DNA of 64,000 nt. Source: an uncultured Tropicimonas sp. (lineage in GTDB: Bacteria; Pseudomonadota; Alphaproteobacteria; Rhodobacterales; Rhodobacteraceae). The translations under genes were made by a program, and so were the position numbers. Location of the stretch: the NCBI GenBank assembly GCA_947495685.1, contig CANLZY010000007.1, positions 124,001 to 188,000 on the forward strand, given 5' to 3'. Position 1 is the first letter of the stretch, and each line of letters starts with the position of its first letter. Under the pieces are notes generated by a model that was not told where the DNA came from, made no database searches, and saw only the letters and a list, made by a program, of their open reading frames with translations. Of this stretch, positions 43,924 through 52,278 are shown piece after piece.

Positions 43924-44705
43924 CGGATCTGCGTCGTCGCGCCAAGCATCTGATCAACGGCCGTGATGACCTTGGCATTCAGTTCATAGCCTCGCTGGGC
44001 CTGGATCAGTTCGGTGATTTCGTAGACGGCATCAACGGAGCTGTCCTCAAGGTACCCCTGCCTGATTGTTCCCAACCCGTCCTCGCCTGCGGTCGAGGCA
44101 AGCGGAGGACCGGACGCTGCGGTCTCGAGGAAGAGGTTGCCGCCAATCGCTTCAAGCCCCTTTTCGTTCGAGAAATCTGACAGGGTGAACTGCCCGAGGA
44201 GTTCTGCTTCGACCTGTCCGTCGAAATAGGCATAGACCTCCCCCTCGGGATTGATCGACACGCTTCGAACATCGTCCGGGACCGTGATTTCCGGCGCAAC
44301 GGCATAGCCGTCGTTGGTCACCACCAGGCCATCCGCCGACAATTTGAGCCCGCCGTCGCGTGTGTAGCCCGCGGCTCCCGAAGGAAGGGTGACTTCGAGG
44401 TAGCCCGAACCGTCTATTGCGATGTCCAACTCGCCGCCGGTTGCAGAGAGCGATCCCTGTTCGTGGTTCACGGACACGGAAGTCGGTCGGACACCCAGTC
44501 CGATCTGGACGCCGGTGGGGACAATCGTGCCATCGGAGGCATTGATGGTGCCCGGGGTGGTGATCTGCTGGTAGTGCAGGTCGGCGAACTCGGCCCGACG
44601 GGCATTGTAGGCCGTTGTGCTCATGTTCGCGAGGTTGTTGGAGATAACGTCCACCCGCATCTGCTGAGCTGTCATGCCGGTCGCGGCGATCTTCAGGGAT
44701 TGCAT
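43920..44705 (-). CDS. flgG: Flagellar distal rod protein FlgG
   Basis: A 261-residue rod protein. The N-terminal rod motif is present (AQQMRVDVISNNLANMSTTAYNARRAEF), the central SAF/D1 part follows with LDIAIDGSGYLEVTLPSG, and the C-terminus has the matching helix VYEITELIQAQRGYELNAKVITAVDQML. Length is standard. It lies after flgF in the leftward operon. Confidence 0.95.
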   Translation of the reverse strand: MQSLKIAATGMTAQQMRVDVISNNLANMSTTAYNARRAEFADLHYQQITTPGTINASDGTIVPTGVQIGLGVRPTSVSVNHEQGSLSATGGELDIAIDGSGYLEVTLPSGAAGYTRDGGLKLSADGLVVTNDGYAVAPEITVPDDVRSVSINPEGEVYAYFDGQVEAELLGQFTLSDFSNEKGLEAIGGNLFLETAASGPPLASTAGEDGLGTIRQGYLEDSSVDAVYEITELIQAQRGYELNAKVITAVDQMLGATTQIR

Positions 44706-44718
44706 CAGGTCACTCCGG

Positions 44719-45432
44719 TTAACTTGTAAGGGTATCGATGAGGGATGTCAGGCGCTTGCCTTCTCGGTCCGCGAGGGCCTGGCCCAGTTCGTAGGTCCGC
44801 TGAACCTCGATCATTCGCGTGATCTCGATGACCGGGTTCACGTTCGAGGCCTCGACAAAGCCCTGCAAAACTCGCGGGAACTCAACAGGTTCGACACCAG
44901 ACCCAGTGGAGAAGAGTGTCGATCCTTCGCGTGTCAGGTCGCCGGTATCCCCCGGAAGGACGACCCCGATCTTCGAGACGGGGCGGCCATCCGCGCTGAT
45001 CGTACCGTCTGTTGCGACGCTGACCGACCGGGCGTCCGGGGGCACAAAGATCGGTGCACCCCCTTCGTCCAGAACGAGATGCCCATCGGGCGTCATCAGG
45101 TCACCTGTGTCGCCCGGCAGGAAACTGCCGGCCCGCGTGAGTCGTTGACCATCGCCGGTTTCGACAAGAAAGAATCCTTCGCCTTCGATCGCGAGGTCGA
45201 ATGTGCCACCGGTGGGGGAAACTGTGCCCTGAGACAGATCCAGGTGGCGACCACGTGCGGCGGCCATCGAGACCGAATCATCCGGCACGGCACCGGCCTT
45301 GATGTACTCGGAAAAAATCACGCCTTCGCGCCGAAATCCCGTGGTCGAGATGTTGGCAATATTGTTCGCAATGGTCTGCATTTCCGTCAGTAGACCGGAC
45401 TGACGTGAGAGAGTTACAAATCCGGAGCTCAT
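44719..45432 (-). CDS. flgF: Flagellar proximal rod protein FlgF
   Basis: A 237-residue rod protein of the FlgF/FlgG group. Rod motif: LLTEMQTIANNIANISTTGFRREGVIF. D1 landmark LAIEGEGFFLVETGDGQRLTRAGSF, and C-terminal helix VIEITRMIEVQRTYELGQALADREGKR. Distinguished from FlgG by the position before flgG and the GVIFSEY segment. The ATG is three bases after the fliQ stop region in the tightly packed operon. Confidence 0.92.
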   Translation of the reverse strand: MSSGFVTLSRQSGLLTEMQTIANNIANISTTGFRREGVIFSEYIKAGAVPDDSVSMAAARGRHLDLSQGTVSPTGGTFDLAIEGEGFFLVETGDGQRLTRAGSFLPGDTGDLMTPDGHLVLDEGGAPIFVPPDARSVSVATDGTISADGRPVSKIGVVLPGDTGDLTREGSTLFSTGSGVEPVEFPRVLQGFVEASNVNPVIEITRMIEVQRTYELGQALADREGKRLTSLIDTLTS

Positions 45433-45435
45433 TGC

Positions 45436-45702
45436 TCAAATCCCTGCCACAAGGGGCACTATGCGTGAGGTGAAAAAGCTGACGAGGGTTTCTGACATGA
45501 AAGACATCGACATCCAGAAGACGACCACGATCCCAAGCAGTTTTGGCACGAAGGTCAGTGTCATTTCCTGAATGGAAGTCAGCGCCTGGAACAGGCCGAT
45601 CGTGATACCGACGATCAGGGCAACGGACAGGATCGGGAACGCCATTGTAACGGCAGTCCACAAACCCTCCCGCATGGTGTCGAAGAATACCGCCTCATCC
45701 AT
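45436..45702 (-). CDS. fliQ: Flagellar export apparatus protein FliQ
   Basis: An 88-residue two-helix membrane protein of the type III export gate. Helices at about residues 15-40 and 52-76; ITIGLFQALTSIQEMTLTFVPKLLGI is the family core. Its presence between fliE and flgF, apart from fliP and fliR, is common in Rhodobacterales. Confidence 0.93.
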   Translation of the reverse strand: MDEAVFFDTMREGLWTAVTMAFPILSVALIVGITIGLFQALTSIQEMTLTFVPKLLGIVVVFWMSMSFMSETLVSFFTSRIVPLVAGI

Positions 45703-45706
45703 CCGA

Positions 45707-45997
45707 TCAGACCGGCATTCTGAGGATTTCCTGGTAGGCCTCGACCACCTTGTCCCGCAAGGTTGAGGCGGTTTCGACCGCCAGTTCCGTCTGGGTCAGT
45801 GCCATGACGAGGGCGTGAGGGTCGGCTTTGCCGAGCATTGCGGCCTTGGCCGTTCCCTCGCCGTCCTGCAGAGTTGCCGCGAAGCTCTTCGCGACGGACT
45901 GAAGTGTTTCGCTTGGGTCGGTCGGCTTTGCCGATGGCACAAGCGCTGGACGCGCCGAAAGGTATCCCCTTTCGGCCTGTGTGGCCCGGATTTCCAT
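45707..45997 (-). CDS. fliE: Flagellar hook-basal body junction protein FliE
   Basis: A 96-residue small rod-base protein. The C-terminal helices are typical: ADPHALVMALTQTELAVETASTLRDKVVEAYQEILRMPV ends the protein, of which the ETA...RDKVVEAYQEI part is the conserved signature. It connects the MS ring to the proximal rod. Follows flgC by 11 bases. Confidence 0.9.
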   Translation of the reverse strand: MEIRATQAERGYLSARPALVPSAKPTDPSETLQSVAKSFAATLQDGEGTAKAAMLGKADPHALVMALTQTELAVETASTLRDKVVEAYQEILRMPV

Positions 45998-46008
45998 TCT
46001 GGTCTCCT

Positions 46009-46401
46009 TTATTTACGAAGCAATTCGAACAGGCTGGATGTCATTTTCCTGGCCTGATCGAACATCTTGAGGTTCGCCTCATAGCTACGTTGCGCCTCTC
46101 GGGCGTCTGCGATTTCGACCATCAGGTCGACATTGGACCCCTCGAAATGTCCGGTGGCGTCCGCCATCGGATGCGCGGGGTCGAAAACTGTTTTCAGGGG
46201 TGATTGGTCAAGCTGAAGTCGGCCGTTGGTCACCGTGAGTTCGGACGTCGCGCTGTCGAACCGGCTCTCGAACGAGGTCATCTTACGGCGGTATCCTGGC
46301 GTGTCGGCGTTCGAAATGTTCTCGGAGACGTGGCGCAGTCGCGTGGACTGCGATTTCATCCCGCTGGAAGACAGGGCAAGGGTTTGAAGAAGATCGCTCA
46401 T
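46009..46401 (-). CDS. flgC: Flagellar proximal rod protein FlgC
   Basis: A 130-residue rod protein: N-terminal LRHVSENISNADTPGYRRKM and C-terminal DLMVEIADAREAQRSYEANLKMFDQARKM are the two halves of the rod coiled coil. Short central part as expected for FlgC. Directly follows flgB with a 12-base gap. Confidence 0.94.
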   Translation of the reverse strand: MSDLLQTLALSSSGMKSQSTRLRHVSENISNADTPGYRRKMTSFESRFDSATSELTVTNGRLQLDQSPLKTVFDPAHPMADATGHFEGSNVDLMVEIADAREAQRSYEANLKMFDQARKMTSSLFELLRK

Positions 46402-46413
46402 GTTGAATGTCTC

Positions 46414-46803
46414 CTATCGGCGCCCGAGGCTGGCCCGGACTACACTCAAGCCACTGCGATATATCGACAGGGCCATGTCGTGCTGCAGGCGGAGCTCTGC
46501 GGCCTTCAGGATTTCACTCTCGAGAGAAACGGTATTGCCGTTGGGGGTCGCGGTTGCGCTGCGGACGATCCGAACGTCCGAGGTTTCGGCTTCCTTGAAG
46601 GAGGCAAGGTGGCGATCGCTCGTCTGGCGGAGCTCGAACCCGGAACTGGTGCCGTGATAGCTTTCTGCAAATCCGGCGATATCCCGTTGCTTGTAGCCAG
46701 GCGTATCTGCATGAACGATATTCCTTGCAACGACCGATTGGCGTGCACCAGCATGCTGGGCCAAGTCGCGAGCCATCGCGAATATCTCTAAATTTCCGAA
46801 CAT
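46414..46803 (-). CDS. flgB: Flagellar proximal rod protein FlgB
   Basis: A 129-residue rod protein starting MFGNLEIFAMARDLAQHAGARQ, with the rod motif VVARNIVHADTPGYKQRDI and the C-terminal helix ILKAAELRLQHDMALSIYRSGLSVVR. The ATG at 46803 gives the family length; upstream in-frame starts would overlap fliI. It is the first gene of the leftward nine-gene rod/ring operon and shares a 79-base divergent control region with fliI. Confidence 0.93.
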   Translation of the reverse strand: MFGNLEIFAMARDLAQHAGARQSVVARNIVHADTPGYKQRDIAGFAESYHGTSSGFELRQTSDRHLASFKEAETSDVRIVRSATATPNGNTVSLESEILKAAELRLQHDMALSIYRSGLSVVRASLGRR

Positions 46804-46882
46804 CGGGGTTTCTCCCTCGGCTTTCAATCTTGGCTTAACCCCGATTCCTTTAGAAACGGTTTGCGGAAACCCGGAGGTCACG

Positions 46883-48208
46883 ATGAACGGCAGAAGCCTT
46901 GAAACCCTCGCCAACGAAATCCGAACCCTGAAGCCGGTTCGTCCGGTTGGTCGCATCATCGAGGCCGGTCACGGTGTGATGATGGTCGGAGGGCTTGAAA
47001 CAGAGGCCGCACTTGGCGATCACGTTCGACTGGAAACCCGCACGGGTGTTCTTCGCGGCGAGATCGTCAATATCTCGGAACACGGCACGGCAGTTCTTCC
47101 CGATGGTTCCGGCGAGGGTGTCCGTATCGGTGATCCGGTGGTCCTGACGGGGGCACCCTCCATCGCGCCCTCCGATCATTGGATTGGACGAATTATAGAT
47201 CCTTACGGGCAATCCCTTGATGGTCGAAGCCTTGGTCGTGGTCTGATCGAAAGACCTCTGCGTGCGGCACCGCCCCCTGCAACGCGACGCCGGAGCCTTG
47301 GCCCAAGACTTGCAACGGGACTCGCTGTGTTCGACACATTGCTTCCACTGGTCCGAGGGCAACGGATCGGTATCTTCTCGGGGTCGGGCGTCGGTAAATC
47401 GACGCTGCTTGGAAATCTCACCAAGGGTGTCGAATCCGACGTCGTGGTGATCGCGCTCATCGGCGAACGCGGTAGAGAAGTGCGCGAGTTCGTCGAGGAT
47501 ACGCTCGGTCCGGAGGGCATGAAGCGGGCGATTGTCGTTGCCGCGACATCCGACCAGCCGCCGTTGACCCGTCGCCGAGCCTTGTGGACCGCGATGGCGA
47601 TTGCGGAACATTTTCGCGATCAAGGTCAACAAGTTCTGTTTTTGGCCGATTCGATCACACGGTTTGCGGAGGCCCACAGGGAGGTGGCGCTTGCCTCGGG
47701 CGAGACGTCGTCGCTTCGAGGCTTTCCACCGTCCGTCGCACATATGATCATGGCGCTGGCAGAACGAGCTGGCCCCGGCGACGTCACAACAACCGGAGAC
47801 ATCACCGCCATCCTTACGGTCCTTGTGGCAGGATCCGACATGGATGAACCCATTGCGGACATCTTGAGGGGTGTTCTTGATGGCCACATTGTGCTTGACC
47901 GCCAGATCGCCGAACGCGGTCGATATCCTGCAATCGACCTGCTTCGATCGATTTCAAGGAGCCTCCCGGCAGCTGCGACGGCTCCGCAGAACGACCTTAT
48001 CCGCTTGGCCCGACAACGGCTGGGAGCATACGATCGCGCAGAAATCATGATCCAGTCAGGTTTGTATGCAGCTGGGAGCGATTCGGAAATCGACGCCGCG
48101 ATACAGGTCTTTCCCCAGTTGGACGCGTTTTTGTCGGAGGGGTCCCCGGATGGGCCGCTCGCGGCATTCGCTCGGCTGGCGGATTGTCTGGGGGCACGAC
48201 GGACGTGA
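46883..48208 (+). CDS. fliI: Flagellar export ATPase FliI
   Basis: A 441-residue F1-beta-like ATPase energising type III export. Walker A is GSGVGKSTLLGNL near residue 170, Walker B VLFLADSITRFAEAHREVALASGE near 250-275, and the FliI/YscN segment GERGREVREFVEDTLG is conserved. GGAGG precedes the ATG. Divergent from flgB; no fliH or fliJ is adjacent in this direction. Confidence 0.96.
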   Translation: MNGRSLETLANEIRTLKPVRPVGRIIEAGHGVMMVGGLETEAALGDHVRLETRTGVLRGEIVNISEHGTAVLPDGSGEGVRIGDPVVLTGAPSIAPSDHWIGRIIDPYGQSLDGRSLGRGLIERPLRAAPPPATRRRSLGPRLATGLAVFDTLLPLVRGQRIGIFSGSGVGKSTLLGNLTKGVESDVVVIALIGERGREVREFVEDTLGPEGMKRAIVVAATSDQPPLTRRRALWTAMAIAEHFRDQGQQVLFLADSITRFAEAHREVALASGETSSLRGFPPSVAHMIMALAERAGPGDVTTTGDITAILTVLVAGSDMDEPIADILRGVLDGHIVLDRQIAERGRYPAIDLLRSISRSLPAAATAPQNDLIRLARQRLGAYDRAEIMIQSGLYAAGSDSEIDAAIQVFPQLDAFLSEGSPDGPLAAFARLADCLGARRT

Positions 48209-48354
48209 CCTGTTTGTCCTGGTGCGCCGCAGAATCACCCCAGGTGTTGCTGAAACCCCGGAAGTACCCGACAGAGTACGATTCTCACGGCTCGCGAAGC
48301 CAGAAATGTCCAACGAACCGCAAAGTTCGAATCAGGACGCCGAATCTTCGATGA

Positions 48355-49152
48355 TCAGGAACTCTGCATGGAACTCAACAGCATCAGGGCAGTGTTGGCC
48401 GAAGTATATTGTTGCATCGTGTCCTCCAGCTCTGAACGCAGCAAAAACGTCTGGATCAACTTGTCCAGTTTTTCGGGGTCCGAAAACTGGGCGACATCCT
48501 CGCTGCCAAACGCCTTGTCTGCCTTTGCCTTGAATGTCTTCAACTGGTCGTCCAGATCGAGAGAGGAAAACGACGACGGCAATCCAAGCGTCGTTTCAAA
48601 GACGGAGCGGAGATAGCTCGAGCCCATGACGGAATACCACTTTCCGTCGACGCTCAGGCTTCCTTCAGCGATCTCGGCCACTTCCCGTTGCGCGGCCAAC
48701 GCCAGGCGGAAATCGTCGTTTTGGTCTCCGACCGCGATCTCGAACTGTCGGGTCTCGTAGGCTTCGGTTATCTCGCTCGCAAATCCTGTAAGGCCTGTAC
48801 GAGGCGGTACGCCTTCTCCGAAACCAAACGCCTCAGTCATGGCAAGATAGCTCTTGTCGGACAATTTGTTCGCCAGAGACGTCGAATCGCTGGTACCGCC
48901 TTCCAGAACCTTTCGAATGAAGAACTTGTTGTCGATGTCGTCCCCGAGGCCAAATGCCCCCAGGGCGACTTCCAGAAGTTGGTGGTCGGCCACCAGATCT
49001 TCGGCGGTTCGAATCTCGCCGATTTTCTCGGCAAAATGCTCCGTGTTCCGCACTTGATCGGTCTTGTGCGCGGTTTGCTGGGTGTCGAGCGTCCTGTTCA
49101 GGAACATCCACCCAGCATAGCCGCTCATGGGGAGAATCGGCTGAAAGCTCAT
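48355..49152 (-). CDS. DUF1217 flagellar protein
   Basis: A 265-residue protein of the DUF1217 family, linked to flagellar gene clusters of alphaproteobacteria. It is largely helical and shows repeated elements such as LLEVALGAFGLGDDIDNKFFIRKVLEGG and SDKSYLAMTEAFGFGEG, typical of the family. Secretion or a structural role in the flagellum has been suggested, not shown. It overlaps flbT by four bases and ends convergently with fliI. Confidence 0.82.
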   Translation of the reverse strand: MSFQPILPMSGYAGWMFLNRTLDTQQTAHKTDQVRNTEHFAEKIGEIRTAEDLVADHQLLEVALGAFGLGDDIDNKFFIRKVLEGGTSDSTSLANKLSDKSYLAMTEAFGFGEGVPPRTGLTGFASEITEAYETRQFEIAVGDQNDDFRLALAAQREVAEIAEGSLSVDGKWYSVMGSSYLRSVFETTLGLPSSFSSLDLDDQLKTFKAKADKAFGSEDVAQFSDPEKLDKLIQTFLLRSELEDTMQQYTSANTALMLLSSMQSS

Positions 49153-49553
49153 TGCGGGTTGGCAGCAAACAGGCGTTCTTCGCGAGGCAGGAGGGCCCGC
49201 AAGGACTTGAGCGCCTGATAATGCTGATCCTCGATGACAGACTTGGTCGCTTCGTCAAGCTTTTGACGACTGTCCGAATCCGTCAGGACCTGGCTGAGTT
49301 GCTCGATACCGCGCAGCAATTGCAACCGCGCTTCATCCGGGTCGGCATCGCCCGAAAGCACCAGCTGCGCGATGTAGCAGACCCGGCGGACGGGTGTGTT
49401 GACCTCTTCGGGATGGATCGCGTCGCGTAGGCGCAAGATGTTCGCATTGGGCGTCACAATGCTCAAACGGCTCCGACGTTCACCGTTCTCGATGACGGCG
49501 CCGTTGATCAGGACCCGCTCCTTGGGGCCGAGTTTCAGAACCAGTCCCGTCAT
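49149..49553 (-). CDS. flbT: Flagellin synthesis repressor FlbT
   Basis: A 134-residue RNA-associated regulator that in Caulobacter binds the flagellin mRNA leader and promotes its decay. Family segments: LVLKLGPKERVLINGAVIENGERRSRLSI and NTPVRRVCYIAQLVLSGD. It is coupled to flaF by a four-base overlap, the usual flaF-flbT pair downstream of flagellin. Confidence 0.93.
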   Translation of the reverse strand: MTGLVLKLGPKERVLINGAVIENGERRSRLSIVTPNANILRLRDAIHPEEVNTPVRRVCYIAQLVLSGDADPDEARLQLLRGIEQLSQVLTDSDSRQKLDEATKSVIEDQHYQALKSLRALLPREERLFAANPQ

Positions 49554-49927
49554 GCCTGACTTCCTTCTGCCCCAAGACCGCGCATCATGGCCATGTTCAC
49601 ATCAATCAACGGGTCTGCCGTGGCTTCGCCCTTCAGGACCTTGCGCGTGTGATGGTCTACAAACCGAGCGAGGTAGAAAATCTGTGCCCTGAGAGATTGG
49701 GGCAGGGCGTTGTCCTTGCCGGCAACGTCGACCGCCATGGTTGTCCACAGTTTTCGATTGTCGTGCAATGCCTGCACCAGGGTGCCAAACCCCTGTGGCC
49801 CCATCGCCGTCGCCGTTTTCAGGCGGTGCGAGATGCGCGTAAAGAGCGCGTATTCGATGCTGCGGGGAGTTCGAACGGGTGATGTACTCGACCCGTAGGC
49901 CATTTTGGCCATGTCGACAGCGTTCAC
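49550..49927 (-). CDS. flaF: Flagellin biosynthesis regulator FlaF
   Basis: A 125-residue partner of FlbT required for flagellin production. Landmarks: RSIEYALFTRISHRLKTA near residue 22 and NRKLWTTMAVDVAGKDNALPQSLRAQIFYLARFVDHHTRKV. It lies 86 bases downstream of the flagellin stop on the same strand, after a strong hairpin. Confidence 0.93.
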   Translation of the reverse strand: MNAVDMAKMAYGSSTSPVRTPRSIEYALFTRISHRLKTATAMGPQGFGTLVQALHDNRKLWTTMAVDVAGKDNALPQSLRAQIFYLARFVDHHTRKVLKGEATADPLIDVNMAMMRGLGAEGSQA

Positions 49928-49977
49928 GGAGATTCCTTCCGTTTCGGTGAATTTCTACAATCAGGATGGTTCGAAGG

Positions 49978-50005
49978 TTCGGGGCGCGCTGACGCGCGCC
50001 CCGAA
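49978..50005 (-). terminator. Hairpin downstream of flagellin gene
   Basis: A 12-bp perfect stem (ttcggggcgcgc and its complement) with a four-base loop begins nine bases after the flagellin stop. No T-tract follows, so it may stabilise the flagellin mRNA 3' end and limit read-through into flaF-flbT rather than stop transcription fully. Confidence 0.6.
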
Positions 50006-50013
50006 AGATGCCC

Positions 50014-51303
50014 TTAACGGAAGAGCGACAGGACCGATTGCGGCGACTGGTTGGCAATCGACAGCGACTGGATGCCCAGCTGCTGCTGAACCTGCAGGGC
50101 CTGGAGCTTGGCCGAGGCCTCTTCCATGTCCGCATCGACCATCGAGCCGATACCGGCGGTCAGCGAGTCGGACAGGTTCGACACGAAATCCGACTGGGTC
50201 TCGAGCCGGCCAGCTGCGGAACCGAAGGCTGCGGCCGCATCAATGCTGGTGTCGATCAGGGTTTCGATCGTGGCCAACGCTGCAGCCGCATCGGTCGTGT
50301 TGGTCACATCGATGTTCTGCAGGGCGCCCAAACCGCCGCTCGCTGCGGAGGTGCCAGCCGTACCGCCGGCTGTGGTGGCAAGGCCGATCTCGGCATTCGT
50401 GGTACTGGCGTTGCTGAGCGTGATCTCGTTGTCAACAACCGAAACCGTATACGCTCCGTCATCGGTCGCGGCCCCGAAGAACGCGTTGATCTGGCTTGTC
50501 AGGGCATTGGCGACGTCCGCCGTGCCGTCCGTAGCAGAGGCGACATATTCGAACGCCCGATCGCCGGTCGCAGTGCCGCCGTCAGCGGTGTTGATGTTGA
50601 TGTCGCCGAGGCTGATCTTGTAGCCTTTTCCCTCGGCAACCTGCGCGATGACGACAGTCTGGGTAGTGCCGTCATTGAAGTTTGCTGTTCCCGTCAGAGG
50701 ATCAGCGTTAGTGGTGCCCGCGGTCGGCGTACCGGTGATGTCGGTCGCCGTTCCCCCGCCAGCGCCGAACACCTGAGACGAGGACGGGGTCGTCGTCGAG
50801 AGGCTTTGCCGGGCAACGTCGATCGAGTCGGACGTGACCGATCCATCGGATGCGCGGTTCAGTGACGAGAGGATCTTGACGTCGTCAGGGCTCGAGCCGT
50901 CAACCAGGTTGAGGCCGTTGAACTGCGCGGCATCGACCACGGCCTGCACCTGCTCGGTCAGAGCGTCAATGTCGGTCTGGATCTTGTCGCTGTCGACGTT
51001 CTCTTCTTGCGCCGCGACGATCTTGCCCTTCATCTGGGTCAGGAGGTCGGTGATGGTTTCGGCGGCGTTCTGGGCCACGGCAACGGTGCTTTCGCCAAGA
51101 GCGAGGCTGTCGGAGATCGCTTCAAAACCGCTGACATCGGATTCCATCACTTTGGAAATCGCCCAGACGGCCGAGTTGTCCTTGGCGGAAGAAACCGACT
51201 TGCCGGTGGAAATCTCGCTCTGGATCTGGGTGAGGTTGTTGTTGATGCCCTTGAGGGTCTGCAGCGCCACCATGGAGGAGGTGTTCGTGAGGATGCTGGT
51301 CAT
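50014..51303 (-). CDS. fliC: Flagellin
   Basis: A 429-residue flagellin. Conserved N-terminal D0/D1 (TNTSSMVALQTLKGINNNLTQIQSEISTGKSVSSAKDNSAVWAISKVM) and C-terminal D1/D0 (LETQSDFVSNLSDSLTAGIGSMVDADMEEASAKLQ, then QQLGIQSLSIANQSPQSVLSLFR) flank a Thr/Gly/Ala-rich variable centre of about 170 residues. AAAGGA and AGGAA precede the ATG. Only one flagellin gene is seen in the window. It is expected to be controlled by FlaF/FlbT. Confidence 0.95.
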   Translation of the reverse strand: MTSILTNTSSMVALQTLKGINNNLTQIQSEISTGKSVSSAKDNSAVWAISKVMESDVSGFEAISDSLALGESTVAVAQNAAETITDLLTQMKGKIVAAQEENVDSDKIQTDIDALTEQVQAVVDAAQFNGLNLVDGSSPDDVKILSSLNRASDGSVTSDSIDVARQSLSTTTPSSSQVFGAGGGTATDITGTPTAGTTNADPLTGTANFNDGTTQTVVIAQVAEGKGYKISLGDININTADGGTATGDRAFEYVASATDGTADVANALTSQINAFFGAATDDGAYTVSVVDNEITLSNASTTNAEIGLATTAGGTAGTSAASGGLGALQNIDVTNTTDAAAALATIETLIDTSIDAAAAFGSAAGRLETQSDFVSNLSDSLTAGIGSMVDADMEEASAKLQALQVQQQLGIQSLSIANQSPQSVLSLFR

Positions 51304-51520
51304 GTTCCTGATATCCTTTAAGTTCGGCGAATTCCGCCGGGATCATGCACGCCGAACCAGTTCGGCGATTTTCAAGGCATTCTGCGCCCTACGAACGGTT
51401 TCAGACCGAACGTGCCACCACTCTCTGGGTGCGATGTCACCATTGGCCCCGACCCCCTAAGAGAGTCCTAAACACCGGAAGGATCGAACATCGCATTTTA
51501 GACGAATCGCTCCGGTTCGC

Positions 51521-51871
51521 TCAGGCACGCCGCTCGAGCTTGGGGGCAGCCTCCCGAAGGTTCTGGATTTTTCCGCCACTGGTATAGGTGTCCAGCTGGG
51601 TGGCGACCTTGCGAATCTCCTCCAGCCGCGTGCGGGCAGAGCGCAGCCCCTTGAGCGAAGATTCCAACAGCCGTTGGTTGCGCGCGGCCTCCTGCCGCAA
51701 GCCCGCAAGCTGCTCATGGTCCAGATCTGCCGTGTCATCCAGCAGACGAATCAGCGTTTCCTTGTCGGATGTCAGGTCGGCGACCTTCTCGAGGTGCCCC
51801 TGGACAAGATGGTCGCGCTCCGTCGCCAGAAGTGTCTGCAGGTCATGGACGAGGTTTCTCTCACTGTGCAT
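51521..51871 (-). CDS. FlgN-like flagellar chaperone
   Basis: A 116-residue, almost wholly helical protein rich in Leu, Arg and Glu (LVHDLQTLLATERDHLVQGHLEKVADLTSDKETLIRLL), consistent with FlgN export chaperones that hold hook-filament junction proteins. It overlaps the rod-binding protein gene by 11 bases. Identification rests on pattern and location; sequence conservation in this family is low. Confidence 0.65.
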   Translation of the reverse strand: MHSERNLVHDLQTLLATERDHLVQGHLEKVADLTSDKETLIRLLDDTADLDHEQLAGLRQEAARNQRLLESSLKGLRSARTRLEEIRKVATQLDTYTSGGKIQNLREAAPKLERRA

Positions 51872-52160
51872 CGATTTTCTCCTTGAGGGCGTGAAACAGG
51901 TTTTCGGCAAGCCCGATGCCACCGCTGGTGGCCATTTCCCGTGCCTGTGCATCCCGCAACAGGCTGGAAAACTGTTCTTCACCGACACCGCCACCGAAGG
52001 TGGAGGAGGTCTTTCCAAGGCCGGCATGCTTGAGCATTTCCGACAGGAAGGATGCCTCAAGCTCCCGGGCCGCCTGCATCAGGCGGGCATCCTTGTCCTG
52101 AACGGTTGGGGGGCTGGTGCTCTTGCCGACTGGCAGGGCGGATGAAACGCGCAGGTCCAT
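51861..52160 (-). CDS. flgJ: FlgJ-type rod-binding protein (no muramidase domain)
   Basis: A 99-residue protein corresponding to the N-terminal rod-binding domain of FlgJ: LMQAARELEASFLSEMLKHAGLG and GEEQFSSLLRDAQAREMATSGGIGLAENLF. The peptidoglycan hydrolase half of enteric FlgJ is absent, as is normal in alphaproteobacteria. It is divergent from fliK across a 118-base gap. Confidence 0.87.
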   Translation of the reverse strand: MDLRVSSALPVGKSTSPPTVQDKDARLMQAARELEASFLSEMLKHAGLGKTSSTFGGGVGEEQFSSLLRDAQAREMATSGGIGLAENLFHALKEKIDAQ

Positions 52161-52278
52161 TTGATCTCCTTCTGGATAATCGGGACAACTTTTCGGAATT
52201 TAGGCAGGTCGGAGTAAAGGATCGGTAACTCCTGATGTGCAGGGTCCGACTGTCCAGAGGCAGAAGTCCGGAAATAAA